From Bartonella tribocorum (GTDB lineage: Bacteria; Pseudomonadota; Alphaproteobacteria; Rhizobiales; Rhizobiaceae): a stretch of DNA of 64,000 nt. A program made the translations under genes and the position numbers. The DNA lies in assembly GCF_002777915.1 (NCBI RefSeq), contig NZ_NJGE01000003.1, positions 1 through 64,000 of the forward strand, given 5' to 3'. Below the pieces are notes generated by a model. The model did not search any database and was not told the DNA's origin. It worked only from the letters and a program-made list of their open reading frames with translations. This document shows, piece by piece, positions 31,817 to 43,822 of the stretch (the first letter of the stretch is position 1; every line of letters begins with the position of its first letter).

Positions 31817-33385
31817 ATGATGGAATGGATCACTGATCCCCATGCGTGGTTTGGTTTGATCACGTTGGTTTTTCTCGAAATTGTTTTAGGAATAGATAAC
31901 CTTATCTTTATTGCAATTTTAGCTGAAAAATTGCCCTTGCATTTGCGTGACCGAGCGCGCTTGATAGGTCTTACTTTAGCATTAATCATGCGGCTTTTCC
32001 TTCTCACCGTTATTGGATGGGTCATGAGACTCGATACGGTCATTCTTTCATTTTCATCTTTTGTCTTTAGCTGGCATAGTTTTATTTTAATTGGTGGTGG
32101 AGCCTTTTTGCTAGCAAAAGGAACTTTAGAGTTGCATGAAAGGTTAGAAGGCGTATCGCATGAAAGAAAAGCAGGCGTTGCTTATGCTGTTTTTTGGCAA
32201 GTAATTGTTCAAGTCGTGGTGCTGGATGCGGTTTTTTCACTCGATAGTATTATTACCGCAACAGGGATGATAGCAAAAGAACAGGCAGCCGTTATGTATA
32301 TCGCGGTCATTGCTGCTATGGGAGTAATGATGTGTGGCTCTGGCTCTCTTATGCGTTTTATTAATCGTCATCCCACCATTGTCATCCTTTGTCTTGGCTT
32401 TTTGATGATGATTGGCTTTACACTCATTGTTGAAGGGTTTGGTTTTCATATTCCAAAGGGATATTTATATGCTGCTATTGGTTTTTCTGTTCTCATCGAA
32501 GCTTTTAATCAAATTGGACGTCGTAACCGAGAAAAAATGATTACGACGAATGATCTACGCAGTAGAACCGCTGATGCTGTTTTAAGGCTTTTAGGAGGGG
32601 GAAGTAAAGATAGCCATCTTGCTGAAACTGTAGATGTCATTGCTGAACAGGCTGCAGCTTCTGAGTTGTTTAGACCAGAAGAAAAGGAGATGATTCGTGG
32701 TGTTCTTGATTTAGCTGATCGCCCTGTTCGCTCTATCATGTCCCCACGCAATGAGATTGAATGGTTAGATTTAAATGCTGATGAAAATGAAATGCGTGAA
32801 GAATTACAAAAGGTTAAACATAGCCGCTTAATTCTTGCACGTGAAAAAGTAGATGAATTTGTTGGCGTTGCATTGACAAAAGATCTTCTTTTAAATTTGG
32901 CTGAAGGTAAAAAAATTAATTGGAAAAAAGCGATGCGAGAACCCCTTGTTGTTCATGAAAACACAAGTGTTTTACGATTGATGGAGCAATTACGTCATTC
33001 TTCTATTCAGCTTGCAATTATTGTTGATGAACACGGATCTTTTGAAGGAATTGCAACACCAACCGATATTCTTGAAGCTATTGCAGGAGACTTTCCTGAT
33101 GATGATGAAGAGCTCATGATCGCAGAACAACTCGAAAATGGCAGCCTTCTTGTAGAGGGATATGCTGATATCCGCCGTTTAAGTGGTTATCTTGGACGAA
33201 ATCTTGTTGATGAGGCAGATCGTTATACGACTCTGGCAGGCTTTATGCTTTGGCAGTTTGGTCATTTGCCAAATGAGGGAGAAAGTTTTGAAACGGATGG
33301 TTTACGCTTTAAAGTGATTGAAATGGAACGCCGAAATATATCTAAAATTCTTATTTCTCCACTTGTTTCCCCAGAAAAAAGCTAA
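31817..33385 (+). CDS. TerC-family membrane protein fused to CBS and CorC/HlyC domains
   Basis: 522 residues. Residues 1-235 are the seven-span TerC domain (WFGLITLVFLEIVLGIDNLIFI, with the acidic motif in span 1; VVLDAVFSLDSIITATGM). Residues 305-425 hold a CBS pair (RSIMSPRNEIEWL; IVDEHGSFEGIATPTDILEAI). The end is a CorC/HlyC transporter-associated domain (EADRYTTLAGFML). It belongs to the YegH/YoaE class, proposed to export metal ions such as Mn2+ or to act with secreted metalloproteins. It is monocistronic. Confidence 0.9.
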   Translation: MMEWITDPHAWFGLITLVFLEIVLGIDNLIFIAILAEKLPLHLRDRARLIGLTLALIMRLFLLTVIGWVMRLDTVILSFSSFVFSWHSFILIGGGAFLLAKGTLELHERLEGVSHERKAGVAYAVFWQVIVQVVVLDAVFSLDSIITATGMIAKEQAAVMYIAVIAAMGVMMCGSGSLMRFINRHPTIVILCLGFLMMIGFTLIVEGFGFHIPKGYLYAAIGFSVLIEAFNQIGRRNREKMITTNDLRSRTADAVLRLLGGGSKDSHLAETVDVIAEQAAASELFRPEEKEMIRGVLDLADRPVRSIMSPRNEIEWLDLNADENEMREELQKVKHSRLILAREKVDEFVGVALTKDLLLNLAEGKKINWKKAMREPLVVHENTSVLRLMEQLRHSSIQLAIIVDEHGSFEGIATPTDILEAIAGDFPDDDEELMIAEQLENGSLLVEGYADIRRLSGYLGRNLVDEADRYTTLAGFMLWQFGHLPNEGESFETDGLRFKVIEMERRNISKILISPLVSPEKS

Positions 33386-33479
33386 TTCTTTTGATCCATC
33401 AGGTGATGTAAGAAATTTTTTCTTAATGATTAAAATAGGAAATTGATATCTTATTGATCTGGCATGCAAAAATAACAGA

Positions 33480-34075
33480 GGAAACAGCCAAGAAATTGTG
33501 TAAATGTAAAATAGTAGAACGATTTGCTATCGGTTATGACCAAGTAAATTACGAAGCGCTAAAAAACACGATATTGAATTTACCAACACCCTTTCTTGTA
33601 TAAACGAAACCACCAACGATTTAGCAAAAAATATGATAAAACATGGCAAGAAAAAATCTTAAAATATTCCATCCAAAACATAAAACCATTGAGTTTGGAA
33701 AAATAGGAAAAGCAACATTAGGACGTTAAAATCTTTTGGGTTCAAAATTCTTGCTCTATGAGCAACATACTGATGAATGTCTTGCTAAATTACCCAATTT
33801 CAAACTTTTAAAAGATATGAATGCACGTCTAGAATAATCTGATATGGTATCATTACACAGCCCTCTTACCAACAAAACATATGGCAATGATTCATTCAAA
33901 ACGCCTCAAAAAGAATAGGAAAAAAGCTATCTTTGTGAACCCAAAAAAATAAAATACTCAGCGATTTTAATTGCTTAGGAAAATATCTAAGCAAAAATCC
34001 TGAGTTCCACACATTCCTTAATGTTCTTCCCGTAGAGCCACCAATAGCCGCCCTCTCATTAAAGCTTGGAGAGAC
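33480..34075 (+). pseudogene. Remnant of a D-isomer 2-hydroxyacid dehydrogenase
   Basis: Several frames must be joined. In order they read VERFAIGYDQVNYEALK (substrate domain), then KATLGR in the place of the NAD-binding turn, then LLKDMNARLE-stop-SDMVSLHSPLTNKTYG, and finally NVLPVEPPIA. These match the order of serA-like enzymes (SDVVSLH.PLT..T is a family hallmark). Stops and frameshifts occur every 20-60 codons, so the gene is dead. An intact relative is at 44855. The next gene on the same strand is an FAA hydrolase. Confidence 0.75.
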
Positions 34076-34221
34076 AATGCTGACTATTTATCATCAAAAT
34101 TGGTTATTAATCTACATAATACATATTTTTTAAAATCACATATATCGATATAAGAAAAAATATTGTTTCCACAGTGATATCTTTTTTATATAAAAGGAAA
34201 AGAAAAACTTGGGGGTTTCCT

Positions 34222-34830
34222 ATGATTAATAATATTTACTGCGTTGGACGCAATTATGTAGAGCATGCTCATGAACTTGGCAATGTTGTTGAAGATGAAC
34301 CTGTTATATTTAGCAAGCCAAATAGTTCACTTGTGTTAGGAAACCAAATTGATCTTCCTAATTTTTCCAAAGAAATACATTTTGAAACTGAAATTGTGCT
34401 CAGAATATCAAAGGACACTTTTATGGTCAATGAGAGTGAAGCTAAGGAATGTTATGATGCGGTAGCAATAGGTCTTGATCTAACAGCGAGAGATTTGCAA
34501 ACAAAATTAAAAGAAAAAAAGCTTCCTTGGCTTTTGTCTAAAGGTTTTAAAGGAGCCGCGTACGTCTCTGACTTCATAAAAAAAGAAAAAATGAATGACT
34601 CCATAACCTTTACAATGAAGTTGAATAACGAAACAAGACAAGTTGGCAATACGAAAAATATGATCTTTAGCTTTGAGAAAATAATATCATTTTTAAGTCA
34701 CTACATTCAGCTAAGGCGTGGTGATATCATATACACCGGCACTCCACAGGGTGTAGGAAAACTCTCTAAATTTGACAGAATAGAACTCTATCTTGAAGAT
34801 CAATTAATTTCAGAGCTAAAAGTAAAATGA
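34222..34830 (+). CDS. FAA hydrolase-family protein (fumarylpyruvate/acylpyruvase-like)
   Basis: 202 residues from MINNIYCVGRNY at 34222, which has GGGGG ahead; the frame is open 16 codons further. The family core is clear: IYCVGRNYVEHA, PVIFSKPNSSLV, FETEIVLRI (metal-binding Glu near 56-60), GLDLTARDLQ and GDIIYTGTPQGVG. The small single-domain type hydrolyses acylpyruvates or decarboxylates oxaloacetate. Its stop overlaps the next start as ATGA. The neighbours (dead dehydrogenase, broken exporter) suggest a catabolic operon in decay. Confidence 0.87.
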   Translation: MINNIYCVGRNYVEHAHELGNVVEDEPVIFSKPNSSLVLGNQIDLPNFSKEIHFETEIVLRISKDTFMVNESEAKECYDAVAIGLDLTARDLQTKLKEKKLPWLLSKGFKGAAYVSDFIKKEKMNDSITFTMKLNNETRQVGNTKNMIFSFEKIISFLSHYIQLRRGDIIYTGTPQGVGKLSKFDRIELYLEDQLISELKVK

Positions 34831-35389
34831 GTCATCAAATACTGACCTTTTTCATTGTTTCATTTTTTTAGTCATCTCACCGGAACCAAACATGGCCCTT
34901 ATCATCGATAAGGCAACGAGATTGGGAAAAAAGAATGCATTTTTGAACGTTTTAGGGTTGTGTACAGCAACATATGCGCATGGAGCATTTTCCATATTAG
35001 GTGTATCAGCACTCATTCTCAACAACAAAACGCTCTTCCTTTTAGTAAAACTCATGGGAAGCTGCTATTTATTATATATGGGCTTTAAATCGATTAAATC
35101 TGGAATACATAGCTTAAATTCAAAAGAAAAATATCAACGATATGAAAAAAGCATTGTCGGTAAAACAAAGCTTTTTACCAGCTATATGGACGGTTTTTTA
35201 ACACAAATACTAAATCCCAAAGTATCAATATTTTACATAGCAGCCTTTCCAAAATTCTTAGCTTCTGGCGGTAGCATTAAAAAAGGCTTTGAACTTGTAA
35301 CGATACATTCCTTCAACATCTTTGCATGGTTTACTTTAATGACCATTTTTATATCATTCGCAAGCGCCACTTTAAAAAAGAAAAAATAA
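34827..35389 (+). pseudogene. LysE/RhtB-type amino-acid exporter with a frameshift in a T-tract
   Basis: An ATG at 34827 (overlapping the hydrolase stop) starts MSHQILTFFIVSFF and then meets TAG at 34869 after a run of seven T. Adding one T gives FFLVISPEPNMALII, the first span of LysE proteins (normally TPGPNM). From 34892 the frame is open for 165 residues with five hydrophobic spans and FLTQILNPKVSIFYIAAFP, a family signature. As written, only an N-truncated protein could be made. A slippage-prone tract, a true mutation or a base-call error would all explain this. Confidence 0.75.
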
Positions 35390-36222
35390 AAGGATGCATT
35401 AATAGTGCAACAGGAACAGTTTTATCGCTATTTTCTTTTTTCATTTTCTTTGGATAACACTTCCTCTTTTGATAAAAGCTTGCAAAGCTAACAGAGTAAT
35501 CTTTTCATGATGTTGTCTCTCACTATGAATAGTCAAACCTCTCACAGAGCTTATATAATCTTGAATTCTTTCTTATTTTCTCTGTAAAATTGAAAAACGT
35601 TGCTTTTTTATCGTCGTCTCAAAAACTTTTATGTAAGCGATATGAAATTATCGCAACGTTTTATCAATATCTAAATGAAATTCTTATTCACCACTTTAGA
35701 AGAAGAAAGCTAAAGCGTCCTTCTTTTCCTTTGTAAAAAAAGCCCCCCTTTTTACTTATGATAGCATCATAAAAATAAAACAGTGATTTTAGAAATCATT
35801 TATTTTCTATCACTAAAGACTTTTCTCTATACTTAAGATGACAACTCTCTAATGCTACTTTAGAAAACTTAAAACTCTCTCTATCATCAATAACAACATA
35901 TTAATTATAAAAGATAAATTTTATAAAGTTATAAAAAACTAATAACTTTTCAAAATAACTTTAAAGGCCCCTTAAGATGAGGCCTTTTTTTAGCCATTTA
36001 TTTGTTATCAAAATAACAAACAAACTCCCAATTCAAATCTCTGTCAGCTTATTTAAGAGGAATATATTATCTTTTTTCAAAACCGTATTCTTTTCTTTAT
36101 CCACACAAAATCATAAAAAATGTTTTTTTCCTTTACACCTCATTTATATCATGCTTCGATACGAAATAATGCCTTTTTTAGCATAATTTAATCTCAAAAT
36201 AATTAAAGGGAACCCCTAAAAA
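35390..36222. other. Spacer upstream of the first cycA-like gene
   Basis: About 830 bases without a convincing gene; 35870-35950 is very AT-rich. A hairpin AAAGGCC / GGCCTTTTTTT at 35963-35990 is listed separately. Confidence 0.6.
35963..35990 (+). terminator. Hairpin with T-run 230 bases before cycA
   Basis: AAAGGCC and GGCCTTT form a seven-pair stem with an 11-base loop and a run of seven T. No gene ends just before it, so it may stop a short leader transcript of the permease or be left from a lost gene. Confidence 0.55.
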
Positions 36223-37623
36223 ATGAACTGTAAAGAAAATTTAAAAGATGATCCTCAGAAGAAACTACAACGTGGTCTAGATAACCGTCATGTGCAACTT
36301 ATAGCCCTTGGTGGGGCTATTGGAACAGGGCTCTTCATGGGATCAGGAAAAACAATTAGTGTAGCCGGCCCTTCCATCATACTCGTTTATGCTATTATTG
36401 GATGTGCCCTATACTTTGTCATGCGCGCAATGGGTGAATTATTGCTTTCTAATTCACAATATCGATCTCTCATTGATTTCTCAACCGATATGCTAGGACC
36501 GGGAATCGCTTTTTTTGTTGGCTGGAATTATTGGTTAAGCTGGGTTGTGACTGGAGCTGCAGATATTATTGCGATCATTAACTATATGCATTTCTGGTGG
36601 CCAACACTTAATCCTTGGATTGTTGTTTTTGCTTGCATTGGTTTCTTTTTAATCCTTAACCTCCTTGCCGTAAAATTTTTCGGGGAACTGGAATTTTGGT
36701 TTGGTCTTATCAAAGTCGTAGCAATTTTAGCGTTAATTATTGTTGGATTTTATATGATTACTACAGGCTTTACCTCTCCAAGTGGTACTGTTGCTTCTCT
36801 CAGTCACGTATGGAATGGTGGAGATATATTTCCCCGAGGAATTACAGGTTTTTTTGCCGGATTTCAAATTGCCATTTTTTCTTTTGTTGGGATTGAAATT
36901 GCTGGAACAACGGCAGCTGAAGTCAAAGACCCTAAAAAAGTTCTCCCTAAAGCAATTAATGCAATACCGGTGCGTATTGTTCTCTTTTACATCCTTTCTC
37001 TTGCTGTGATTATGTCAGTTACACCTTGGGATCAAATTGTTCCAGATCAAAGCCCCTTTGTCTCGATGTTTTGGCTTGCGGGCATTCCAATAGCTGCTGG
37101 GTTGGTCAATTTTGTTGTTCTCACTTCAGCGGCTTCTTCAGCAAACAGTGGTATTTTCTCCACCAGCCGCATGATATACGGACTTGCAACCCAAAAAGGC
37201 GCTCCTCCAATTTTAGGGAAGCTTTCCAAGTACCATGTTCCAGCCAATGCTCTGTTCTTTTCTTGCCTATGTATTTTAGTAGGATACACAATTGCATCAT
37301 CATCTCCAAGCATCATAAGTGCCTTTACAATTGTGACAAGTATTTCAGCTATTGCATTTTTATTCGTATGGTCCGTCATTTTGATTAGCTATATTGTATA
37401 TCGTCGCAATCACCCTCATCTACATGCTGAATCCGTCTACAAAATGCCAGGAGGTACCATTGTGTGCGGGGTTGTGTTAGTGTTTTTTGCTTTCATGCTC
37501 TATTTGTTGACATTAGAACATGATACCCTAATAGCTTTAAAATACAGTATCTTTTGGTTTATTTTCTTAGGCATAATGTATTTTATATTTATAAGGAAAA
37601 GAATTTCTCCAAAAAACAAATAA
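36223..37623 (+). CDS. cycA: CycA-like D-serine/D-alanine/glycine permease, copy 1
   Basis: 466 residues, the usual size of CycA. Twelve hydrophobic spans of the APC family. RHVQLIALGGAIGTGLFMGSG near 22-42, LYFVMRAMGELLL near 65, GFFAGFQIAIFSFVGIEI near 208-225, TSAASSANSGIFSTSRM near 295-311 and YKMPGG near 405 follow CycA very closely. It imports small neutral amino acids with H+. The leader of about 30 bases (AAAGGGAAC before the ATG) is shared with the second copy. A terminator follows. Confidence 0.9.
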   Translation: MNCKENLKDDPQKKLQRGLDNRHVQLIALGGAIGTGLFMGSGKTISVAGPSIILVYAIIGCALYFVMRAMGELLLSNSQYRSLIDFSTDMLGPGIAFFVGWNYWLSWVVTGAADIIAIINYMHFWWPTLNPWIVVFACIGFFLILNLLAVKFFGELEFWFGLIKVVAILALIIVGFYMITTGFTSPSGTVASLSHVWNGGDIFPRGITGFFAGFQIAIFSFVGIEIAGTTAAEVKDPKKVLPKAINAIPVRIVLFYILSLAVIMSVTPWDQIVPDQSPFVSMFWLAGIPIAAGLVNFVVLTSAASSANSGIFSTSRMIYGLATQKGAPPILGKLSKYHVPANALFFSCLCILVGYTIASSSPSIISAFTIVTSISAIAFLFVWSVILISYIVYRRNHPHLHAESVYKMPGGTIVCGVVLVFFAFMLYLLTLEHDTLIALKYSIFWFIFLGIMYFIFIRKRISPKNK

Positions 37624-37642
37624 AATCTATACAAAACATCTC

Positions 37643-37672
37643 AAAAAAAGGGTAACTAAAGTTGCCCTTTTT
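37643..37672 (+). terminator. Terminator after cycA copy 1
   Basis: AAAAAAAGGGTAAC and GTTGCCCTTTTT pair through eleven positions with one G-U, around TAAA. It starts 20 bases after the stop codon. It resembles the terminator after copy 2. Confidence 0.85.
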
Positions 37673-38409
37673 CTCCTTAATCTCCTCCCCCCGCCTCAAA
37701 ATAAAAAGTTTCCTCCCAGCACCGGTTTGTAAACAATCTGACTTGTTCAGGAAGAGATGCTACTAACCGCTGATATGGTTCACCTTAAGGCTCTATGGGT
37801 AAACCCTGCTCTAAATACACCACCATTCTAAAAATACTTCATAGGTAAAATGTTCTATGCCTTAGCACTGCTCTAAACAACACTGTTGTACGGCATAAAT
37901 AGGATAAAGCACGAGTTATTTTCTAAAGATGCTATAACCTTCACTTACATCGCTTACTAAAAATATTTAGATTTTACCTAAAACACTCCCTTAAATTTTC
38001 TATATAGCTTTTTTCAAGATTTAAAATACACCTCTCAATGGAATATCTCCTAACTGCTATCTATAATAATAAAAATTTTTATTAAACTATTTTTTTCCTT
38101 TTAAAATAAATTATTATAATAAATATAGATATATTATTTATAATTAATACTAATTTATTAATATAATTATAATATATATTTAAATTAACTATGTATAAAT
38201 ATACAAAAATTAAATTTTATACTAAAATTTATATGACATTAAATTTCATAGAAATAGTTATAGCATTAATTAATAAAATTTTTTCTTTATTTATATAAAA
38301 TAATAGAAAAAAATTCCTTTACTCCTCAAACATATCATGTTCCGATAGAAAGGATTACCTTTTTTAGGGTAATTTTTATCTTAAAATAACTAAAGGGAAC
38401 TTCCCAAAA
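37673..38409. other. Spacer between the two cycA copies
   Basis: About 740 bases with no gene. The left half has higher complexity without a recognisable coding frame, and the right half (about 38040-38330) is almost pure A+T. The last 35 bases before copy 2 repeat the ones before copy 1. Confidence 0.65.
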
Positions 38410-39801
38410 ATGAACAAACAAAATTTAGAAAAAAAACCTAAGAAGAAATTGCAACGTGGACTACATAATCGCCACATACAACTTATAGCCCTTGGTGGAG
38501 CGATTGGAACAGGTCTCTTTATGGGATCAGGAAAAACAATCAGTGTAGCTGGTCCCTCAATCCTCCTCGTTTATGCGATTATTGGTTGTGCTCTATACTT
38601 TGTCATGCGTGCGATGGGAGAATTATTGCTTTCTAATACACAATACCGATCTTTTATTGACTTCTCGACTGATCTTCTAGGACCATGTGCTGGTTTTTTT
38701 ATCGGCTGGACATATTGGTTGTGTTGGATTGTCACTGGAACAGCTGAAATTATTGCTATTGTCACTTATGCACAGTTTTGGTGGCCCGAACTCAATCCAT
38801 GGATTCCTGTTATCATTGGTCTTATGTCCTTTTTAATCCTTAACCTCGTCGCCGTAAAACTTTTCGGCGAACTTGAATTCTGGTTTGGTTTTATCAAAAT
38901 CGTAGCAATTTTAGTTTTAATTGTTGTGGGATTTTATATGATCTTCACCGGTTTTGTCTCTCCAAACGGTACGGTTGCTTCCCTTAGCAATATATGGAAT
39001 GGTGGAAATCTTTTTCCACGAGGAATTACAGGATTTTTTGCTGGATTTCAAATTGTTATCTTTGCTTTTGTTGGCATTGAGCTGGCAGGAACAGCCGCAG
39101 CTGAAGTAAAAGAGCCTCAAAAAGCCCTACCGCAAGCCGTTAATTCAATACCTGTCCGCATTGTATTCTTTTATATTTTTTCACTCCTTGTTATTATGTC
39201 TGTAACGCCTTGGAATCAAATCAGTCCGGAAAAAAGCCCTTTTGTAATAATGTATGCATTAATTGGTATTCCAACTGCTGCTGGTTTGATGAACTTTGTT
39301 GTCCTAACAGCAGCCGCCTCTTCAGCAAATAGTGGAATTTTTTCTACCAGTCGTATGGTCTATGGACTAGCAACCCAAAAAGGGGCTCCTAAATTTTTAG
39401 GCAAACTTTCTCGCAATCACGTTCCAGCTAACGCATTATTCTTTTCATGTCTATGCATCTTATTAGGTTATGCGGTTGTATCGTTATCTCAAACCCTCAT
39501 AGCTGCTTTTACAATTGTTACGACGATTGCTGCAACGTTATTTATATTCGTATGGTCTATCATTTTGATTAGCTATATCGTCTATCGTCGCAATCGTCCT
39601 CTCCAGCATACTGTCTCTCCTTATAAAATGCCAGGAGGTGTCATTATGTGTTGGGTGCTTCTCGTTTTCTTTGCATTTATTATTTATTTATTGTCATTAG
39701 AAGCAGATACTGCCATCGCTTTAAAATACACGCCAGCATGGTTTATATTTTTAGGCATTGTATATTTTCTTTTTGGAAGAAAGAATTATGCAAAAAATTA
39801 A
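38410..39801 (+). CDS. cycA: CycA-like D-serine/D-alanine/glycine permease, copy 2
   Basis: 463 residues, a close paralog of the preceding permease over its whole length, including HIQLIALGGAIGTGLFMGSG, GWTYWLCWIVTGTAEIIAI, GFFAGFQIVIFAFVGIELAG and TAAASSANSGIFSTSRMVYG. The GWTYW...W.VTG span resembles E. coli CycA even more than copy 1 does. Differences cluster at the N-terminus and in spans 3-4, so the copies may differ in substrate preference. The stop is followed by a bidirectional terminator shared with ilvC. Confidence 0.9.
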   Translation: MNKQNLEKKPKKKLQRGLHNRHIQLIALGGAIGTGLFMGSGKTISVAGPSILLVYAIIGCALYFVMRAMGELLLSNTQYRSFIDFSTDLLGPCAGFFIGWTYWLCWIVTGTAEIIAIVTYAQFWWPELNPWIPVIIGLMSFLILNLVAVKLFGELEFWFGFIKIVAILVLIVVGFYMIFTGFVSPNGTVASLSNIWNGGNLFPRGITGFFAGFQIVIFAFVGIELAGTAAAEVKEPQKALPQAVNSIPVRIVFFYIFSLLVIMSVTPWNQISPEKSPFVIMYALIGIPTAAGLMNFVVLTAAASSANSGIFSTSRMVYGLATQKGAPKFLGKLSRNHVPANALFFSCLCILLGYAVVSLSQTLIAAFTIVTTIAATLFIFVWSIILISYIVYRRNRPLQHTVSPYKMPGGVIMCWVLLVFFAFIIYLLSLEADTAIALKYTPAWFIFLGIVYFLFGRKNYAKN

Positions 39802-39831
39802 AAAATAAAACTTATGTGCAAAAAAATATAT

Positions 39832-39861
39832 AAAAAAGGGTAACTTGAGTTACCCTTTTTT
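39832..39861. terminator. Bidirectional terminator between cycA copy 2 and ilvC
   Basis: A perfect 14-base inverted repeat (AAAAAAGGGTAACT and its complement) with T-runs on both strands, between convergent genes. It serves both. Confidence 0.9.
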
Positions 39862-39912
39862 GATATTTATCTATAAAATTATAAACGTGACAAAATATCT
39901 CTTTGAGAAACT

Positions 39913-41881
<1,969 letters not shown>

Positions 41882-42616
41882 TTACGATAATAACCGGATA
41901 AAACGCTGAACAGTCTCATGCATTCCATATTCCAACGCATCAGCAATAAGCCCATGACCAATAGAAACTTCATCAAGCCAAGGAATATTTTTGACCAGAA
42001 CAGGAAGATTCATAATTGTTAGATCATGCCCTGCGTTCACACCTAACCGCAATTCTTTCGCTCTTTTTGCAGCTAAAACAAGTTTATTAAGCTCTTGATC
42101 TTTTGTTGTTTTGTCCTGAAATGCAGCACCATAAGGTCCAGTGTAAAATTCCACACGATCAGCTCCTATTGCTTTAGCAATATCAAGACCATCGATAGTA
42201 GGATTAGCAAAAAGTGATACACGAATCTTTCTTTTTTTTAAACGCCGAATAATAGGGGCTAAAAACTCTGCATCATGAGCAAAATTCCAACCATGATCAG
42301 ACGTTGATTGATCTGGATCATCAGGAACAAGCGTAATCTGGTCCGCATAGTTTTCAGCGATATCCAAAAACCGATCACTTGGATAACCTTCAATATTAAA
42401 CTCAGCAGGAGGAAAAGAGTTTTTTATTAAGCCGTATATATCTGGCAAATCCGCAAAACGAATATGCCTTTCATCGGGGCGTGGATGAACTGTCAAACCT
42501 GCCGCTCCAGCGGCAAGCGCTATATGCCCAATATTCTTAATATTTGGCCACGGAAGATTACGTCGGTTGCGCAAAACAGCAACAGCATTAAGATTAACCG
42601 AAAGTTTTACCGCCAT
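41882..42616 (-). CDS. pdxJ: Pyridoxine 5'-phosphate synthase
   Basis: 244 residues, a TIM barrel that joins deoxyxylulose phosphate and 3-amino-2-oxopropyl phosphate to make vitamin B6. [15 protein letters not shown] at 4-18, [11 protein letters not shown] near 48-58 (active-site His and phosphate-binding Arg), FNIEGYP near 74, VEFYTGPYG near 152 and GVNAGHDL near 190 are family motifs. The start [10 protein letters not shown] at 42616 fits the family N-terminus; 42622 and 42628 are alternatives. It follows the helicase gene on the same strand after 85 bases. Confidence 0.94.
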   Translation of the reverse strand: MAVKLSVNLNAVAVLRNRRNLPWPNIKNIGHIALAAGAAGLTVHPRPDERHIRFADLPDIYGLIKNSFPPAEFNIEGYPSDRFLDIAENYADQITLVPDDPDQSTSDHGWNFAHDAEFLAPIIRRLKKRKIRVSLFANPTIDGLDIAKAIGADRVEFYTGPYGAAFQDKTTKDQELNKLVLAAKRAKELRLGVNAGHDLTIMNLPVLVKNIPWLDEVSIGHGLIADALEYGMHETVQRFIRLLS

Positions 42617-42700
42617 GCCCATTTCCATTTTTCTACAGTGTGTAATAAGATAGAAAAAAGGCATTTTCCATCTGAAACTTGGATGATACACATATTTTCT

Positions 42701-43822
42701 CTATCGAACAATCGTTAAACGCTCTGCTGCGCGGGTAATTCCCGTATAAAGCCAGCGTGCATACATATCACGAAATGCAAAGCTTTCATCAAACAAAACG
42801 ACGTTATTCCATTGAGAACCTTGCGCTTTATGAACCGTCAACGCATACCCATAATCAAAATCATCATAGCGCTTCTTTAATTGCCATGAAATTTCCTGAT
42901 CAGGATTTTCAAATGCTGCTTTTAAAAGTTTAATCTTTGTTACCCCACGCTCACTTTCTTCTGGTTTCACAAGAAGATTAATACTTGGTTTCACTGTTTC
43001 CTTCTGTGAAGTCATCACCTTCCATAAAGAGCCATTTAACAAACCTTTAGGGGGATCATTTCGCAAACACACAAGCTTATCTCCCGCTTGCGGATACTCT
43101 GCTGTAAATCCCTTTAACATACGCAAACGCTGATTATAAAGGTGGCGTGTACGATTAATCCCTACCAAGACCTGATCAGCATCCAAAACCAATTGTTGAT
43201 TAACCTCTTTACGCGTCACAACGCGCGCTTCTCCATAATCACCATAAGCAATATCGCGTCCTTCACGCACATCCATAGCAAGACGTATAATCGGATTATC
43301 TTGCGCTTGCCGATGAATTTCTGAAAGAAGAAAATCTGGTTCTCCATTGGAAAAAAAGCCTCCTCCTGATATAGGAGGTAATTGACCTGGATCGCCAAGA
43401 ACAAGAATTGGTGTTCGAAAGCTCATTAAATCACGTGCCAATTGTTCATCGACCATCGAGCACTCATCAACAATAATGAGTTTAGCTTGTGTCGCAGCAC
43501 TTCTTCGATTTAATGTAAATGTTGGAGCAATAGACTTTTTTCCTGTAATCTCATCAGAAACTTCCTCTTCTCCACGCGGACAATAAATAAGAGAATGAAT
43601 CGTACAAGCATTGCTTGCACCTTTAGAACGTAAAACCTGCGCTGCTTTCCCTGTAAAAGCAGCAAACTGGACAGAACCATCAACTGTTTCTGCAAAATAG
43701 CGCGCAAGCGTTGTCTTACCGGTTCCCGCATAGCCAAAAAGGCGAAAAAGAGGAGAACGCCCTTCCCTCAACCACGCAGCAACAGCCTTCAATGCATTAT
43801 CCTGTTCCCGTGAAAACTGCAT
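42701..43822 (-). CDS. RecD/Dda-like superfamily 1 DNA helicase
   Basis: 373 residues. Walker A FGYAGTGKTT at about 29-38, IIVDECSMVDEQLA near 116-129 (Walker B), LVLGDPGQLPPI near 140-151, and the C-terminal TVHKAQGSQWNNVVLFDE near 335 and YTGITRAAERLTIV at the end are helicase motifs of SF1B enzymes. Single-domain relatives are annotated as exonuclease V-like or ATP-dependent RecD-like helicases in alphaproteobacteria. No RecB or RecC is near, so it acts alone, probably at replication forks. Confidence 0.9.
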   Translation of the reverse strand: MQFSREQDNALKAVAAWLREGRSPLFRLFGYAGTGKTTLARYFAETVDGSVQFAAFTGKAAQVLRSKGASNACTIHSLIYCPRGEEEVSDEITGKKSIAPTFTLNRRSAATQAKLIIVDECSMVDEQLARDLMSFRTPILVLGDPGQLPPISGGGFFSNGEPDFLLSEIHRQAQDNPIIRLAMDVREGRDIAYGDYGEARVVTRKEVNQQLVLDADQVLVGINRTRHLYNQRLRMLKGFTAEYPQAGDKLVCLRNDPPKGLLNGSLWKVMTSQKETVKPSINLLVKPEESERGVTKIKLLKAAFENPDQEISWQLKKRYDDFDYGYALTVHKAQGSQWNNVVLFDESFAFRDMYARWLYTGITRAAERLTIVR

